64,000 nt of DNA from Sphingomonas sp. Leaf32 (GTDB lineage Bacteria > Pseudomonadota > Alphaproteobacteria > Sphingomonadales > Sphingomonadaceae), in contig NZ_LMLA01000001.1 of assembly GCF_001421765.1 (NCBI RefSeq), positions 729,199 through 793,198 on the forward strand. Reading direction: 5' to 3'. A program made the position numbers and the translations under genes. Shown in pieces: positions 44,724 to 54,503 of this stretch; position 1 is the stretch's first letter; the number at the start of each line of letters is the position of its first letter. Below the pieces are notes generated by a model that was given only the letters and a program-made list of their open reading frames with translations, was not told where the DNA came from and ran no database searches.

Positions 44724-45629
44724 ATGAACAACGCCGACATGACTGCGAAGATTGCCGACGGACACGGGTTCATCGCCGCGCTCGACCAGAGCGGCGGTTC
44801 GACGCCGAAGGCGCTGAAGGGCTATGGCGTCGAGGACGGCGCATGGAGCACCGACGAGGAAATGTTCGGCCTGATCCATGCCATGCGCGCCCGGATCATC
44901 ACGTCGGACGCCTTCACCGGTGACAAGGTGATCGGCGCCATCCTGTTCGAACGCACCATGGACGGGCAGGCGGGCGGCAAGTCCGTGCCGCAGGCGTTGG
45001 CCGACAAGGGCGTCGTCCCGTTCCTGAAGATCGACAAGGGGCTGGAGGACGAGGCGGACGGCGTGCAGCTGATGAAGCCGATGCCCGACCTCGACACGCT
45101 GCTGGCGCGCGCGAAGAAGCTCGGCATCTTCGGCACCAAGGAACGCTCGGTCGTCAACCTCGCCAACCACGCCGGCATCGCCGCCGTCGTCGCGCAGCAG
45201 TTCGAGATCGCCGACCAAGTGCTGGCGCACGGCCTGATGCCGATCATCGAGCCGGAAGTGAACATCAAGAGCGCGGAACGGGCCGAGGCCGACCAGATCC
45301 TGCTCGACGAGACGCTGAAGGCGCTGGACGAACTGACCGGTAACGACAAGGTCATGCTGAAGCTGTCGCTGCCGGCGAAACCCGGCCTGTTCCAGCCGCT
45401 GGTCGACCATCCCCGCGTGCTGCGCGTCGTGGCACTGTCGGGCGGTTTCGCCCGGACCGAGGCGTGCGCCGAACTGGCGAAGAACCCCGGCATCATCGCC
45501 AGTTTCAGCCGCGCGCTGCTGTCCGATCTGCGCCAGCCGATGACCGATGCCGAGTTCGACACGGCGCTGGGGCAGGCGATCGACGAAATCCACTGCGCCT
45601 CGACGCAGAAGGCGCTGGTCGCGGCGTAA
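44724..45629 (+). CDS. Fructose-bisphosphate aldolase, class I
   Basis: A 301-residue Schiff-base aldolase with the class I signature GFIAALDQSGGSTPKALKGY near the N-terminus, ILFERTMDGQ, and the active-site lysine region VMLKLSLPAKPGLF. It splits fructose-1,6-bisphosphate into dihydroxyacetone phosphate and glyceraldehyde-3-phosphate without a metal. GAGGGG precedes the ATG. It lies 30 bp after the toxin gene and is followed by a strong terminator, so transcription from upstream may pass through the toxin-antitoxin pair. Confidence 0.93.
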   Translation: MNNADMTAKIADGHGFIAALDQSGGSTPKALKGYGVEDGAWSTDEEMFGLIHAMRARIITSDAFTGDKVIGAILFERTMDGQAGGKSVPQALADKGVVPFLKIDKGLEDEADGVQLMKPMPDLDTLLARAKKLGIFGTKERSVVNLANHAGIAAVVAQQFEIADQVLAHGLMPIIEPEVNIKSAERAEADQILLDETLKALDELTGNDKVMLKLSLPAKPGLFQPLVDHPRVLRVVALSGGFARTEACAELAKNPGIIASFSRALLSDLRQPMTDAEFDTALGQAIDEIHCASTQKALVAA

Positions 45630-45658
45630 CGCTTTCCTACAGCCTGTGGGCCGTGACA

Positions 45659-45694
45659 AAAGAGCACCGGACGTTCCAGCGTCCGGTGCTCTTT
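45659..45694 (+). terminator. Rho-independent terminator after the aldolase gene
   Basis: A perfect 15-bp stem AAAGAGCACCGGACG / CGTCCGGTGCTCTTT with loop TTCCAG. It ends the sugar-phosphate cluster 29 bp after the aldolase stop and would also work in the opposite direction. Confidence 0.9.
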
Positions 45695-45723
45695 GATCTT
45701 GTGGCCGAACCGATCCCCTCAAC

Positions 45724-45800
45724 GTCACCCCGGACTTGATCCGGGGTCCCGCTTCTTCTCCGTCGGGTAGAAAGCGGGCCCCGGATCAAGTCCGAAGTCG
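45724..45800. repeat. Intergenic palindrome, relative of the 21.8-kb repeat
   Basis: The left part GGACTTGATCCGGGGTCCCGCTT is mirrored at 45770-45795 with one base missing. The core CCCCGGACTTGATCCGGGG differs by one base from the core at 21811. It lies between the aldolase terminator and the ThiE-like gene. Confidence 0.8.
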
Positions 45801-45917
45801 CATAAGATGCAACTCACTCGCAACACTGCGCACGAAACGCGCGCAAGTGTGAACTTAGTGAACTTTGGCGCGCCGAAACCCTTTCACCCGCCGCCCCGCT
45901 GGGGCAGGGAAGGTCCC

Positions 45918-46604
45918 ATGACCCTGAACGAAGACCCGCTCGGCCCGCTGTCCGCCGACTTCGCGACGCAGTTCGTCCGCGATCTGCGCCGCCCGCCGTG
46001 CCAGCTCTATTTGATCTCGCCGCTCGACGTGACCGGCGCCTTTCCCGATCGCCTCGCCCGCGCGCTCGATGCCGGGCCGGTCGCGGCGTTCCAGTTCCGG
46101 GTGAAGGACATCGACCAGCACGCCGCCGCGCGCCTCGCCGAACCACTCCAGAAAATCTGCGCCGACCGAGACGTCGCGTTCATCGTCAACGACAGCATCA
46201 GCCTGACCAAGCGGCTGGGCGCCGATGGCGTCCATCTCGGGCAGGACGACGGCGATGCGCGCGAGGCCCGCGACGTCCTCGGTCCCAACGTCCAGATCGG
46301 CGTAACCGTCCATGACAGCCGCCACCTCGCGATGGAAGCGGGGGAGGCGGGGGCCGATTACGTTGCCTTCGGCGCCTTCTACCCGACGACGACCAAGCAG
46401 GTCGCGCATGTCGCTGACCCGGTGCTGCTGTCGTGGTGGTCGACGGTGTTCGAACTGCCGTGCGTCGCGATCGGCGGCATCACGCCGGACAATGCCGCGC
46501 CGCTGGTCGCGGCGGGTGCCGATTTCCTCGCCGTGTCGGGCGCGGTGTGGAACGGCGAGGAGGCGGCCGCGATGCGCGCCTTCGCCGCCGTGCTCGCCAA
46601 ATAG
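45918..46604 (+). CDS. thiE: Thiamine-phosphate synthase family protein
   Basis: A 228-residue TIM-barrel protein. It keeps the ThiE phosphate and pyrimidine segments [54 protein letters not shown] and [26 protein letters not shown]. The usual LREK motif near residue 55 reads FRVKD, a variation to note. ThiE joins the pyrimidine and thiazole halves of thiamine. The ATG at 45918 follows GGGAAGG; the open frame begins earlier in repeat-like DNA. No TPP riboswitch was recognised upstream. Confidence 0.82.
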   Translation: MTLNEDPLGPLSADFATQFVRDLRRPPCQLYLISPLDVTGAFPDRLARALDAGPVAAFQFRVKDIDQHAAARLAEPLQKICADRDVAFIVNDSISLTKRLGADGVHLGQDDGDAREARDVLGPNVQIGVTVHDSRHLAMEAGEAGADYVAFGAFYPTTTKQVAHVADPVLLSWWSTVFELPCVAIGGITPDNAAPLVAAGADFLAVSGAVWNGEEAAAMRAFAAVLAK

Positions 46605-46629
46605 GGAAACGTCTGCCGTTACGGTCGTT
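46605..46629 (+). promoter_or_regulatory. Candidate EcfG-type promoter of the L,D-transpeptidase
   Basis: GGAAA at 46605-46609, a 16-base spacer, CGTT at 46626-46629. One mismatch to GGAAC-N16/17-CGTT, starting at the first base after the thiE stop and 27 bp before the transpeptidase start. Confidence 0.35.
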
Positions 46630-46656
46630 ATCCAGCCTCAACGATGTTGGGGACGG

Positions 46657-47652
46657 ATGATGAAGCGGTTTGCCTTGGCGGCACTATTGGCGAGCGGCGT
46701 GGCGGTGGCGCAGGCGCCCGCGCCGACGCCGCAAGCCCCCGCAATCGATCAGGGCATCCTGCACGCGCAGGTCCTGCTCGATCGGCACGGCTTCACGACC
46801 GGCGTGATTGACGGAAAGGACAGCGTGCTGTTCAAGCAGGCGCTGCGCGGGTTCCAGACCGCACGCGGGCTGCCGGTCACCGGTCGGCTCGACGCCGCGA
46901 CCACCCGTGCGCTCAACCCGAACCTGCGGCCCGCGACCGTAACGCTCACTTTGTCCGAACGTGCGCTGGCCGGACCGTACACCAACCCGATCCCCAAGGA
47001 CTATGCCGAGCAGGCGAAGCTGACGACGATCGGCTATCGCTCGCCGCTCGAAAAGCTGGCCGAGATGTTCCACACGACCCCCGCCACGCTGGTCGCGCTC
47101 AACAGTCGTGAGACGATGCTGCGCCCAGGCACCCGCGTCGTCTTCCCGAACGTCCTGCCCTCGTCGCGCAGCTATGCGGACACCTGGTCGGGCGATTATC
47201 GCCAGACGCTCGCCAATCTGAACGTCGACGCCGCCCAGCCGCAGGCCGATCGCGTGGTGGTCGACAAGTCCGAAGGCTGGCTGCGCGCCTATGCCGGCGA
47301 CCGGATTCTCGCCCAGTTCCCGGCGACCATGGGGTCGTCCCACGATCCGCTGCCGATCGGCGAATGGAAGATCCAGGGCGTCGCCCCGAACCCCGACTGG
47401 CAGTACAACCCGGCGATCCTGCGCCACGCCGACAAGTCGGACAGCAAGGAGATCGTGCCGCCCGGCCCGAACAATCCGGTCGGCGTCGTCTGGATCGACC
47501 TGTCCAAAGAGCATTACGGTATCCACGGCACGCCGGAGCCTGACAATATCGGAAAGACCGAGAGCAACGGCTGCATCCGCCTGACCAACTGGGACGCCGC
47601 GCGACTGTCGCTGATGGTCAAGCCCGGCACCCCGGCGATCTTCCAGCCATAG
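46657..47652 (+). CDS. Periplasmic L,D-transpeptidase with peptidoglycan-binding domain
   Basis: A 331-residue exported protein. The signal peptide MKRFALAALLASGVAVAQA is followed by a PG_binding_1 domain (residues ~30-90, LLDRHGFTTGVIDGKD and FQTARGLPVTGRLD) and a LysM-like central part. The YkuD domain has the catalytic HGTPEPDN...SNGCIRL with Cys306. It makes 3-3 cross-links or anchors proteins in peptidoglycan. Two adjacent ATGs (46657, 46660) are possible starts. It is followed 10 bp later by an M23 peptidase, so the pair looks like a wall-remodelling unit. Confidence 0.92.
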   Translation: MMKRFALAALLASGVAVAQAPAPTPQAPAIDQGILHAQVLLDRHGFTTGVIDGKDSVLFKQALRGFQTARGLPVTGRLDAATTRALNPNLRPATVTLTLSERALAGPYTNPIPKDYAEQAKLTTIGYRSPLEKLAEMFHTTPATLVALNSRETMLRPGTRVVFPNVLPSSRSYADTWSGDYRQTLANLNVDAAQPQADRVVVDKSEGWLRAYAGDRILAQFPATMGSSHDPLPIGEWKIQGVAPNPDWQYNPAILRHADKSDSKEIVPPGPNNPVGVVWIDLSKEHYGIHGTPEPDNIGKTESNGCIRLTNWDAARLSLMVKPGTPAIFQP

Positions 47653-47662
47653 GGGCCGCGCG

Positions 47663-48256
47663 GTGAACCGGATCGGCTGGGCGTTCCTTGGCGTCTTCGT
47701 GCTGGCAGCCGGCCTGCTCGCGCTGCTGGTCGACTTCGGCCGCGCTTCCGCACCGTCAACCCGGGTCTTCGCCGATGCGCCGACCGGCCTTGCCGAGCCG
47801 CCGCCGCCCGGCCAACTGGTCCTGCCGGTGCGCGGCGTCGGCTGGTCGAGTATCCGCGACAGCTTCGGTGAGGAACGCGGCGGTGGCGAGCGGCACCATA
47901 CCGGCGTCGACATCATGGCACCGGCCGGCGCGCCAGTCGTCGCGGCGGCGTCGGGCACGGTCGAGAAGCTCTATTACAGCCATGGCGGGGGCGGGGTGAC
48001 CGCCTATGTCCGCTCGCCCGACCGGCGGCTGAGCTACTATTATGCCCATCTCGCCGCCTATGCCCCGACCCTGCGCGAAGGGGCGGCGGTGCGGGCCGGC
48101 GATCCGATCGGCGCGGTCGGCGACACCGGCAACGCCGGCGCCGGCAACTTCCACCTGCATTTCGGCGTCGAGCGGCTGAACTCCGACGACCCGTGGTATC
48201 GGGGCCGCGCGATCAACCCCTATCCGCTGCTTGCCCGCGGCCGGTCGCAGCGGTAA
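47663..48256 (+). CDS. M23 family metallopeptidase (LytM-type)
   Basis: A 197-residue protein with one N-terminal membrane helix or signal anchor ([20 protein letters not shown]) and a periplasmic LytM domain. The zinc ligands and catalytic residues lie in [24 protein letters not shown] and [11 protein letters not shown], all intact, so it is predicted to be an active endopeptidase rather than an EnvC-like activator. The GTG at 47663 is the start. It lies in tandem with the L,D-transpeptidase and 38 bp before efp. Confidence 0.9.
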   Translation: MNRIGWAFLGVFVLAAGLLALLVDFGRASAPSTRVFADAPTGLAEPPPPGQLVLPVRGVGWSSIRDSFGEERGGGERHHTGVDIMAPAGAPVVAAASGTVEKLYYSHGGGGVTAYVRSPDRRLSYYYAHLAAYAPTLREGAAVRAGDPIGAVGDTGNAGAGNFHLHFGVERLNSDDPWYRGRAINPYPLLARGRSQR

Positions 48257-48294
48257 GGGCGCAGCTTCGCTCTTTCCAACAGGTATGGTTCGTC

Positions 48295-48858
48295 ATGAAG
48301 ATCAGCGGCGTCGACATTCGCCCCGGCAACATCATCGAATATGAAGGCGGCATCTGGCGCGCGGTGAAGATCCAGCACACGCAGCCGGGCAAGGGCGGCG
48401 CCTATATGCAGGTCGAGATGAAGAACCTGCGCGACGGCCGCAAGAACAATGTCCGCTTCCGTTCGGCCGAGACGGTGGAGCGCATCCGCCTCGATACCAA
48501 GGACTTCCAGTTCCTGTATCCCGAGGGCGACACGCTCGTCTTCATGGACAAGATCACCTACGATCAGGTGACGTTGGCCCGCGACCTGCTGGGCGACGCC
48601 GCCGCCTTTCTGCAGGACGGCATGGACGTCGTCATGGAAATGTATGACGAGGAAGCGATCAGCGTCCAGTTGCCCGACACGATCGAGGCGACGATCGTCG
48701 AGGCGGACGCGGTGGTGAAGGGGCAGACGGCATCGTCGTCCTACAAGCCCGCCGTCCTCGACAACGGCGTCCGCGTGATGGTCCCGCCGCACATCGCTGC
48801 CGGGACCCGTATCGTTGTGGATGTGTATGAGCAGACGTATGTCAGGCGGGCGGATTGA
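48295..48858 (+). CDS. efp: Elongation factor P
   Basis: A 187-residue three-domain tRNA mimic that helps the ribosome through polyproline stretches. The KOW-like domain I carries the tip lysine Lys33 in [11 protein letters not shown], the residue lysylated by EpmA in other bacteria. Domain II has [11 protein letters not shown] and the C-terminal OB domain ends [21 protein letters not shown]. The ATG at 48295 is the family start. A small perfect hairpin (CACGGGC-TTT-GCCCGTG, 48939-48955) lies downstream. Confidence 0.95.
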   Translation: MKISGVDIRPGNIIEYEGGIWRAVKIQHTQPGKGGAYMQVEMKNLRDGRKNNVRFRSAETVERIRLDTKDFQFLYPEGDTLVFMDKITYDQVTLARDLLGDAAAFLQDGMDVVMEMYDEEAISVQLPDTIEATIVEADAVVKGQTASSSYKPAVLDNGVRVMVPPHIAAGTRIVVDVYEQTYVRRAD

Positions 48859-48986
48859 GGCGTAGCGGACGAGAGGAGATAGCGTAGCTATTTCCCCGAT
48901 CCGCAAGCCCGGCCGGCGCGCGTAGCTGCGACCGACGGCACGGGCTTTGCCCGTGTCGCTGCAATGAAGTCATAGGAAGTCCAAGA

Positions 48987-49802
48987 ATGTCCGCCCAGTC
49001 CGGCCTCATCACCGTCCTCGAACGCGCCGTCCGCAAGACCGGCCCGCGCCTGCGCCGCGACTTCGGCGAGGTCCAGCATCTCCAGGTCAGCCGCAAGGGG
49101 CCGGCGGACTTCGTGTCGATGGCCGACAAGCGCGCCGAGGAAACGCTGGTCGAGGAATTGCGCAAGGCCCGTCCCGACTGGGGCATGTTGCTGGAGGAAG
49201 GCGGCGAGATCGCCGGCGATCCGACCAAGCCGCGCTGGATCGTCGATCCGCTGGATGGCACCACCAACTTCCTCCACGGCATCCCGCATTTCTCGATCTC
49301 GGTCGCGGTCGAGGAGCCGAACGGTGCGGGCGGAAAGCCTGAGATCACGACGGCGATGGTCTATAACCCGATCACCGACGAAGGCTTCTGGGCCGAAAAA
49401 GGTCGGGGGGCGTGGTTGCAGGGACAGCGGCTGCGCGTGTCGTCGCGGCGCGACCTGTCGGAAGCACTGATCGCGACCGGCATCCCGTTCCTGGGCCATG
49501 GCAATTTCGCCGAATGGACCCGCATCTTCGGCGCGGTCGCCCCCGAAGTCGCGGGCATCCGCCGCTTCGGTTCGGCCGCGCTCGACCTTGCCTATGTCGC
49601 GGCGGGTCGCTTCGACGGCTTCTGGGAATCGGGGCTGAAGAAGTGGGACATCGCCGCCGGCATCCTGTTGGTGAAGGAAGCGGGCGGCTTCGTCACCGAC
49701 TATCGCGGTGCCGACCGCGCCTATGAGAAGGGCGAGGTGCTGGCCAGCAACGAACAGATGCAGACGCGTCTGCACAAGCTGGTGGCCGGCGCACTGCGCT
49801 GA
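48987..49802 (+). CDS. suhB: Inositol monophosphatase family protein (SuhB-like)
   Basis: A 271-residue Mg-dependent phosphatase. The metal motifs are EEGGE (about residues 68-72), IVDPLDGTTNFLHGIP with Asp87/Asp90, and the C-terminal WESGLKKWDIAAGILLVKEAGG. In E. coli the orthologue SuhB also takes part in rRNA antitermination. The ATG at 48987 is 128 bp after efp. Its exact physiological substrate is not determined by sequence. Confidence 0.92.
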   Translation: MSAQSGLITVLERAVRKTGPRLRRDFGEVQHLQVSRKGPADFVSMADKRAEETLVEELRKARPDWGMLLEEGGEIAGDPTKPRWIVDPLDGTTNFLHGIPHFSISVAVEEPNGAGGKPEITTAMVYNPITDEGFWAEKGRGAWLQGQRLRVSSRRDLSEALIATGIPFLGHGNFAEWTRIFGAVAPEVAGIRRFGSAALDLAYVAAGRFDGFWESGLKKWDIAAGILLVKEAGGFVTDYRGADRAYEKGEVLASNEQMQTRLHKLVAGALR

Positions 49803-49841
49803 TCCGGCGGGGTGGCGGCTCCGGGCCGCCACCGCCGCGCA

Positions 49842-50309
49842 TCAGAAATCGATCGCCGTCTGGAATTCGCCCAGCAGCGACTCCCACGTCGCGATGTTCG
49901 CCTTGAACAGCGCGGTCGATATGCCGCCATCGTCTAAGTCGAGGTCCATCTCGATTCGCGGGTCCTTCTCGTCGTCGAGATAGACGCGGGCGAAGCGATG
50001 GCTGGCGTTCCATTTGTTCATCGTGTCGAGCGTCAGGCCCTTCTTCACGAACCCGGCATAGAATTGAACCGTCTTGCAGTCCTTATGCTCGGTGCAGTTG
50101 TAGAATAGGACCGAGAAGTCGACGCCCGCTGCACCGCTCTTGATGACCGGATCGCCGACATTGTCCTTCGACAGCACGGCGCGATAACCCGCATCGCGTA
50201 ACGCGGTCATGACCGTCTCGGGTTTGGTCGCCACTACCGTCTGCGCCATGGCGGGCACGCCGCCGATCATGGCGGCTGCCCCAAGGGCCAGCTTTACCCA
50301 TGCGTTCAC
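49842..50309 (-). CDS. YbjN domain secreted protein
   Basis: A 155-residue protein with a Sec signal (LALGAAAMIGGVPAMAQ) and a YbjN-type domain (VMTALRDAGYRAVLSKDN, NKWNASHRFARVYLDDEKDP, MDLDLDDGGIS). The family resembles type III secretion chaperones and is of uncertain role. The GTG at 50309 follows AGGAGG at seven bases. Two cysteines (NCTEHKDC) could form a disulfide in the periplasm. It is divergent from nuoA. Confidence 0.75.
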   Translation of the reverse strand: MNAWVKLALGAAAMIGGVPAMAQTVVATKPETVMTALRDAGYRAVLSKDNVGDPVIKSGAAGVDFSVLFYNCTEHKDCKTVQFYAGFVKKGLTLDTMNKWNASHRFARVYLDDEKDPRIEMDLDLDDGGISTALFKANIATWESLLGEFQTAIDF

Positions 50310-50382
50310 TTGCGTTCCTCCTGTTCGTCGCCCGCCAAGGCCACGGATGTGCGGTGTCGTGGCACGATAACGGAGCGCAGGC

Positions 50383-50402
50383 GAGAATTGCGAGTGATTC
50401 TC
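50383..50402. promoter_or_regulatory. Candidate regulator palindrome in the YbjN/nuoA gap
   Basis: GAGAAT-TGCGAGTG-ATTCTC with 6-bp exact arms, followed by AT. It resembles Fur-type iron boxes, and GCAATTCTC (read from the minus strand) recurs upstream of the TonB receptor at 18574-18582. It lies between divergent genes. Confidence 0.3.
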
Positions 50403-50482
50403 ATCCTGTTCCGCCCTTGATGCCCCAACGCCATCGTCCTAAAGCCGGCTCCATTCATACCGCAACCGCGAGAGACCCCACC

Positions 50483-50857
50483 TTGGTCGACCTGTCGCAA
50501 TATCTGCCGATCCTGATGTTCCTGGGCATTGCCCTGGCGCTGTCGACGGCCTTCGTCGTGTTGCCCATGGTGGCATCGCGTTTCACCGGCGCACACAAGC
50601 CGACGCCGGAAAAGCTGACCGAGTACGAATGCGGTTTCCCCGCGTTCGAGGATTCGCGCAGCCAGTATGACGTTCGCTTCTATCTGGTCGCCATCCTCTT
50701 CATCCTCTTCGATCTCGAAGCGGCGTTCCTGTACCCTTGGGCGGTCACGGTGTTCGACCTCGGCTGGACCGCGTGGATTTCGATGATGGTGTTCATCGGC
50801 GAACTGGCGCTCGGCCTCGTATATGCCTGGAAAATGGGAGCTCTCGAATGGGAGTAG
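50483..50857 (+). CDS. nuoA: NADH-quinone oxidoreductase subunit A
   Basis: A 124-residue membrane subunit of complex I with three helices and the conserved loop [24 protein letters not shown] between helices 1 and 2. The start is the TTG at 50483, giving [10 protein letters not shown] as expected for sphingomonad NuoA; the frame further upstream is not protein-like. It is the first gene of the nuo operon. The last ten bases overlap nuoB. Confidence 0.95.
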   Translation: MVDLSQYLPILMFLGIALALSTAFVVLPMVASRFTGAHKPTPEKLTEYECGFPAFEDSRSQYDVRFYLVAILFILFDLEAAFLYPWAVTVFDLGWTAWISMMVFIGELALGLVYAWKMGALEWE

Positions 50858-51417
50858 AACTCACGACGCCGCCGCACGGCTTCGGCGCGGGTAACGCCGC
50901 TGGCGTGCCCGCGCAGGCGCCCGATCAGGGTTTCTTCAACGACCTGAACGGCGAACTGACCGACAAGGGCTTTCTGGTCACCTCGACCGAGGATCTCTTT
51001 ACCTGGGCACGGACCGGTTCGCTGTGGTGGATGACCTTCGGACTCGCCTGCTGCGCGGTCGAGATGATCCACGTCAACATGCCGCGCTATGACATGGAGC
51101 GCTTCGGCGCCGCCCCGCGCGCGTCTCCGCGCCAGTCGGACGTGATGATCGTGGCCGGCACGCTCTGCAACAAGATGGCCCCGGCGCTGCGTCGCGTGTA
51201 CGACCAGATGTCGGAACCCAAATACGTCATCTCGATGGGTAGCTGCGCCAATGGCGGCGGCTATTACCATTACAGCTACAGCGTCGTGCGCGGCTGCGAC
51301 CGTGTGGTGCCGGTCGACATCTATGTCCCCGGTTGCCCTCCGACCGCGGAAGCGCTGCTGTACGGCGTGATGCAGTTGCAGCGGAAGATCCGTCGTTCGG
51401 GGAGCATCGAACGGTGA
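50848..51417 (+). CDS. nuoB: NADH-quinone oxidoreductase subunit B
   Basis: A 189-residue peripheral subunit carrying cluster N2, the last iron-sulfur centre before quinone. Ligands are Cys68-Cys69 (GLACCAVE), Cys133 ([10 protein letters not shown]) and Cys163 ([14 protein letters not shown]). The N-terminal 45 residues before TSTEDLF are longer than in E. coli and poorly conserved. The ATG overlaps nuoA and the stop overlaps nuoC (GTGA). Confidence 0.97.
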   Translation: MGVELTTPPHGFGAGNAAGVPAQAPDQGFFNDLNGELTDKGFLVTSTEDLFTWARTGSLWWMTFGLACCAVEMIHVNMPRYDMERFGAAPRASPRQSDVMIVAGTLCNKMAPALRRVYDQMSEPKYVISMGSCANGGGYYHYSYSVVRGCDRVVPVDIYVPGCPPTAEALLYGVMQLQRKIRRSGSIER

Positions 51418-52271
51418 AGGCGCCCGCACCCCGCTACGCGACCAACGACGGCATCATCGACGCGGCGACCGTTGCGCTCGGTGACATGCTGCTCGATGCG
51501 CAGGACAAGGTCGGCGAAGTCTCGCTGACCGTCGATCGCGATCGCCTGGTGATCGCGATGGAAACGCTGCGCGACACGCCGGGCCTGAAATATGAGATGC
51601 TGGCCGAGATTGCCGGCGTCGATTACCCGGAGCGGCCCGAGCGATTCGATGTCGTCTATCACCTGCTGTCGATGACGCGGAACCACCGCATTCGCGTGCG
51701 GGTGACGACCGACGAGGAAAAGCCGGTGCCGTCGGTGACGGGCATCTGGTACAATGCCGGCTGGCTCGAACGCGAAGTCTACGACATGTACGGCGTGCTG
51801 TTCACCGGCAATGCCGATCTGCGCCGCATCTTGACCGACTATGGTTTCCGCGGCCATCCGCTGCGCAAGGACTTCCCGCTCTCCGGCTATGTCGAGATGC
51901 GCTATTCGGAAGAAGCCAAGCGCGTGGTGTACGAGCCGGTGAAGCTGGCACAGGACTTCCGCACGTTCGACTTCATGAGTCCGTGGGAAGGCGCCGAATA
52001 CGTCCTGCCGGGCGACGAAAAGGCAGCCGAGCCGAAGCCGGCGGTCGGGCAGGCACCGGGCGCGCCGACGCCGGTGACTGCCGATCAGGTGAAGCGCGCC
52101 GACGACAATGTGAAGGCCGCTTCGCCGCAGGTCGACAAGCCCAAGACCACCGACAGCACGGCGGATACCGGGGCGGGCAAGCCGCATCCGGGCAACCAGC
52201 CCGAAGCGAAGCCGGTCGATCCCGACGTGCCGTCGCCCGACGCGGGCAAGCCGCCGGTGGAGGACAAGTAA
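51414..52271 (+). CDS. nuoC: NADH-quinone oxidoreductase subunit C with C-terminal extension
   Basis: A 285-residue 30-kDa subunit. The core ends with the family signature [20 protein letters not shown] and [17 protein letters not shown] (about residue 165). After YVLPGDEK near residue 203 a tail of about 80 residues rich in Pro, Ala, Lys and Asp follows, probably disordered. The GTG start at 51414 overlaps the nuoB stop. It is separate from nuoD (not fused as in E. coli), and the nuoD start overlaps its stop (TAATG). Confidence 0.95.
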   Translation: MKAPAPRYATNDGIIDAATVALGDMLLDAQDKVGEVSLTVDRDRLVIAMETLRDTPGLKYEMLAEIAGVDYPERPERFDVVYHLLSMTRNHRIRVRVTTDEEKPVPSVTGIWYNAGWLEREVYDMYGVLFTGNADLRRILTDYGFRGHPLRKDFPLSGYVEMRYSEEAKRVVYEPVKLAQDFRTFDFMSPWEGAEYVLPGDEKAAEPKPAVGQAPGAPTPVTADQVKRADDNVKAASPQVDKPKTTDSTADTGAGKPHPGNQPEAKPVDPDVPSPDAGKPPVEDK

Positions 52272-53494
52272 TGGCCGATTACGACCATCAGATCGATGCC
52301 GCCAACCCGACGCCCGGCGATGTCGAAATCCAGAACTACACGATCAACTTCGGTCCGCAGCACCCTGCGGCGCACGGGGTGTTGCGTCTCGTCACCGAGC
52401 TGGACGGCGAGATCATCGAGCGGATCGACCCCCATGTCGGCCTGCTCCATCGTGGCACCGAAAAGCTGATCGAATATAAGACGTATCAGCAGGCGCTGCC
52501 GTACATGGACCGCCTCGACTATTGCTCGCCGCTGTGCATGGAGCACAGCTATGTGCTGGCGGTCGAAAAGCTGCTCGACATCGAAGTGCCGCTGCGTGCG
52601 CAATATCTACGCGTGTTCTTCGCGGAGCTGACGCGCATCTGCAATCACATGCTGAACCTCGGTTCGCACGTGATGGACGTCGGTGCGATGACGCCGAACC
52701 TGTGGATGTTCGAAGTCCGTGAAGACTGTATGGGCTTTTTCGAGCGCATGTCGGGCGCACGGATGCACCACAATTACTTGCGTCCGGGCGGCGTTCATCA
52801 GGACGTGCCGCTGAAGCTGTTGACCGACATCGCGGAATGGCTCGACACGCGCCTGCCGCGTCTGTTCGGCGATGCGATCAGTCTGGTCGCGGAGAACCGC
52901 ATCTTCAAGCAGCGCAATGTCGACATCGCGATCGTCAGCCGCGAGGACGCGGTACGCTGGGGCTTTTCCGGCCCGATGATCCGGGGCGCGGGCATCCCGT
53001 GGGACATTCGCAAGGCGCAGCCCTACGACGCCTATGACCGGGTTGAGTTCGACGTGCCGGTCGGCACGCGTGGCGACTGCTACGACCGGTTCATGGTCCG
53101 CGTCGAGGAAGTGTGGCAGTCGGCGCGTATCATGAAGCAGTGCCTGGCACAGATGCCCGAAGGGCCGATCGCGTCGTCGGATCGCAAGGTTGTTCCGCCC
53201 AAGCGGGCGGAGATGAAGCAGTCGATGGAAGCGCTGATCCATCATTTCAAGCTGTATACCGAGGGCTTCCACGTCCCCGCCGGCGAAGTCTATGTCGCGA
53301 CCGAAAGCCCCAAGGGCGAATTCGGCATCTACATGGTGTCGGACGGCAGCAACAAGCCGTACCGCGTGAAGATCCGCCCGACCGCGTTCAGCCATCTTCA
53401 GGCGATGGACTTCATGTCGAAGGGGCACATGCTCGCCGACATCACCGCCATCCTCGGTGCGATGGACATCGTGTTCGGGGAGTGCGACCGGTGA
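52271..53494 (+). CDS. nuoD: NADH-quinone oxidoreductase subunit D
   Basis: A 407-residue 49-kDa subunit, forming the quinone pocket with NuoB. Conserved are [52 protein letters not shown], and the C-terminal DIVFGECDR. Length and ends are normal. The start lies in the nuoC stop (TAATG), and the stop overlaps the NTF2-like gene (GTGA), not nuoE as is usual. Confidence 0.97.
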   Translation: MADYDHQIDAANPTPGDVEIQNYTINFGPQHPAAHGVLRLVTELDGEIIERIDPHVGLLHRGTEKLIEYKTYQQALPYMDRLDYCSPLCMEHSYVLAVEKLLDIEVPLRAQYLRVFFAELTRICNHMLNLGSHVMDVGAMTPNLWMFEVREDCMGFFERMSGARMHHNYLRPGGVHQDVPLKLLTDIAEWLDTRLPRLFGDAISLVAENRIFKQRNVDIAIVSREDAVRWGFSGPMIRGAGIPWDIRKAQPYDAYDRVEFDVPVGTRGDCYDRFMVRVEEVWQSARIMKQCLAQMPEGPIASSDRKVVPPKRAEMKQSMEALIHHFKLYTEGFHVPAGEVYVATESPKGEFGIYMVSDGSNKPYRVKIRPTAFSHLQAMDFMSKGHMLADITAILGAMDIVFGECDR

Positions 53495-53823
53495 GCCGTC
53501 TCGACACCGTGACGGCGATGATGGAGCGCTACAATGCGCGCGATGCGGCAGGCTATGCCGCGTTCTTCGCCGACGATGGCTGCGAGGCGCAGTATCGCGG
53601 CGACGTCGTGCGCGACGGCCGCGCGGGCGTGGAGAGCGGCATGGCGGCGGTTTTCGCCGAGTTTCCGCAGAACCATGCCGAGGTGCTGCAGTCGTTCGAA
53701 CTGGGCGAACGGGTCGTGCTGCATGAGCGCGTGCGCCGTTCGCCCGATGCCGAACCGTTCGACGTGATGACCGTCTATTCGTTCAGCGGCGACAAGGTCG
53801 GCCGCGTGGAGTTCATTCGCTGA
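53491..53823 (+). CDS. NTF2-like (SnoaL-type) protein inside the nuo operon
   Basis: A 110-residue protein of the NTF2-like alpha+beta cone fold. It shows [20 protein letters not shown], the polar pocket around [20 protein letters not shown], and the C-terminal strand [16 protein letters not shown]. There is no signal or membrane segment. It overlaps nuoD by four bases (GTGA) and nuoE by one (TGATG), so it is translated as part of the operon. It is not a known complex I subunit. An accessory enzyme or assembly role is possible but unsupported. Confidence 0.8.
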   Translation: MSRLDTVTAMMERYNARDAAGYAAFFADDGCEAQYRGDVVRDGRAGVESGMAAVFAEFPQNHAEVLQSFELGERVVLHERVRRSPDAEPFDVMTVYSFSGDKVGRVEFIR

Positions 53824-54503
53824 TGGCCGACGCCCCCAATATCCCCGACGAAGCCGAGGTGCGCGCGCGCTGGGGCAATTTCACTTGGAACCCCGCGAAC
53901 GCCGAAAAGGCGCGCGAGATCGTCGCACGCTATCCCGAAGGCCGGCAGCAGTCGTGCACGATCCCGTTCCTCGACCTGGCACAGCGTCAGGTGGGTAGCG
54001 AGACGCACACGCAGGGCTGGTTGCCGGTGCCCGTGATCGAGTTCGTCGCCCGCGAACTGGGCATGGCCTATATGCGGGTGTACGAGGTCGCGACCTTCTA
54101 CACGATGTTCAATCTGGCGCCCGTCGGTCGCTACCACGTGCAGGTCTGCGGTACGACGCCGTGCATGTTGCGCGGGTCGGACGATGTGTTCGCGGCGTGC
54201 AAGAACCGCGGGCTGATGAAGGGCAAGACCACGCCCGACGGCCTGTTCACGCTGACCGAGGTCGAGTGCATGGGCAATTGCGCCTCGGCACCGATGGTCC
54301 AGATCAACGACGATAATTACGAAGATCTGGACTATGATCGCATGACCGTGATCCTCGAAGCGCTGGGCAAGGGCGAAACGCCCAAGCCCGGCACGCAGGA
54401 ACCGGGCCGTCACACGGTCGAACCGGTCGGTGAACCGACGAACCTCGCGGCGATGATGAAGGAAAATCACGACTATCGCCCGGAATGGGGCAACGCGTCG
54501 TGA
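53823..54503 (+). CDS. nuoE: NADH-quinone oxidoreductase subunit E
   Basis: A 226-residue 24-kDa subunit with the [2Fe-2S] cluster N1a. Ligand region 1 is CGTTPCML and region 2 is [16 protein letters not shown]. The C-terminus after about residue 175 is an extension rich in Pro/Gly/Glu. The start overlaps the NTF2-like gene; the stop overlaps the small membrane-protein gene (GTGA). Confidence 0.96.
   Translation: MADAPNIPDEAEVRARWGNFTWNPANAEKAREIVARYPEGRQQSCTIPFLDLAQRQVGSETHTQGWLPVPVIEFVARELGMAYMRVYEVATFYTMFNLAPVGRYHVQVCGTTPCMLRGSDDVFAACKNRGLMKGKTTPDGLFTLTEVECMGNCASAPMVQINDDNYEDLDYDRMTVILEALGKGETPKPGTQEPGRHTVEPVGEPTNLAAMMKENHDYRPEWGNAS

Noticed and set aside
45807..45917. A longer ThiE-like protein starting at 45807
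   Set aside because: The extra 37 residues come from repeat-like DNA, have no family similarity and lack a ribosome site. The ATG at 45918 has GGGAAGG before it.
45630..45917. TPP riboswitch before the ThiE-like gene
   Set aside because: I could not find the conserved CUGAGA-type and ACCUGA-type elements; the gap is accounted for by a terminator and a palindromic repeat.
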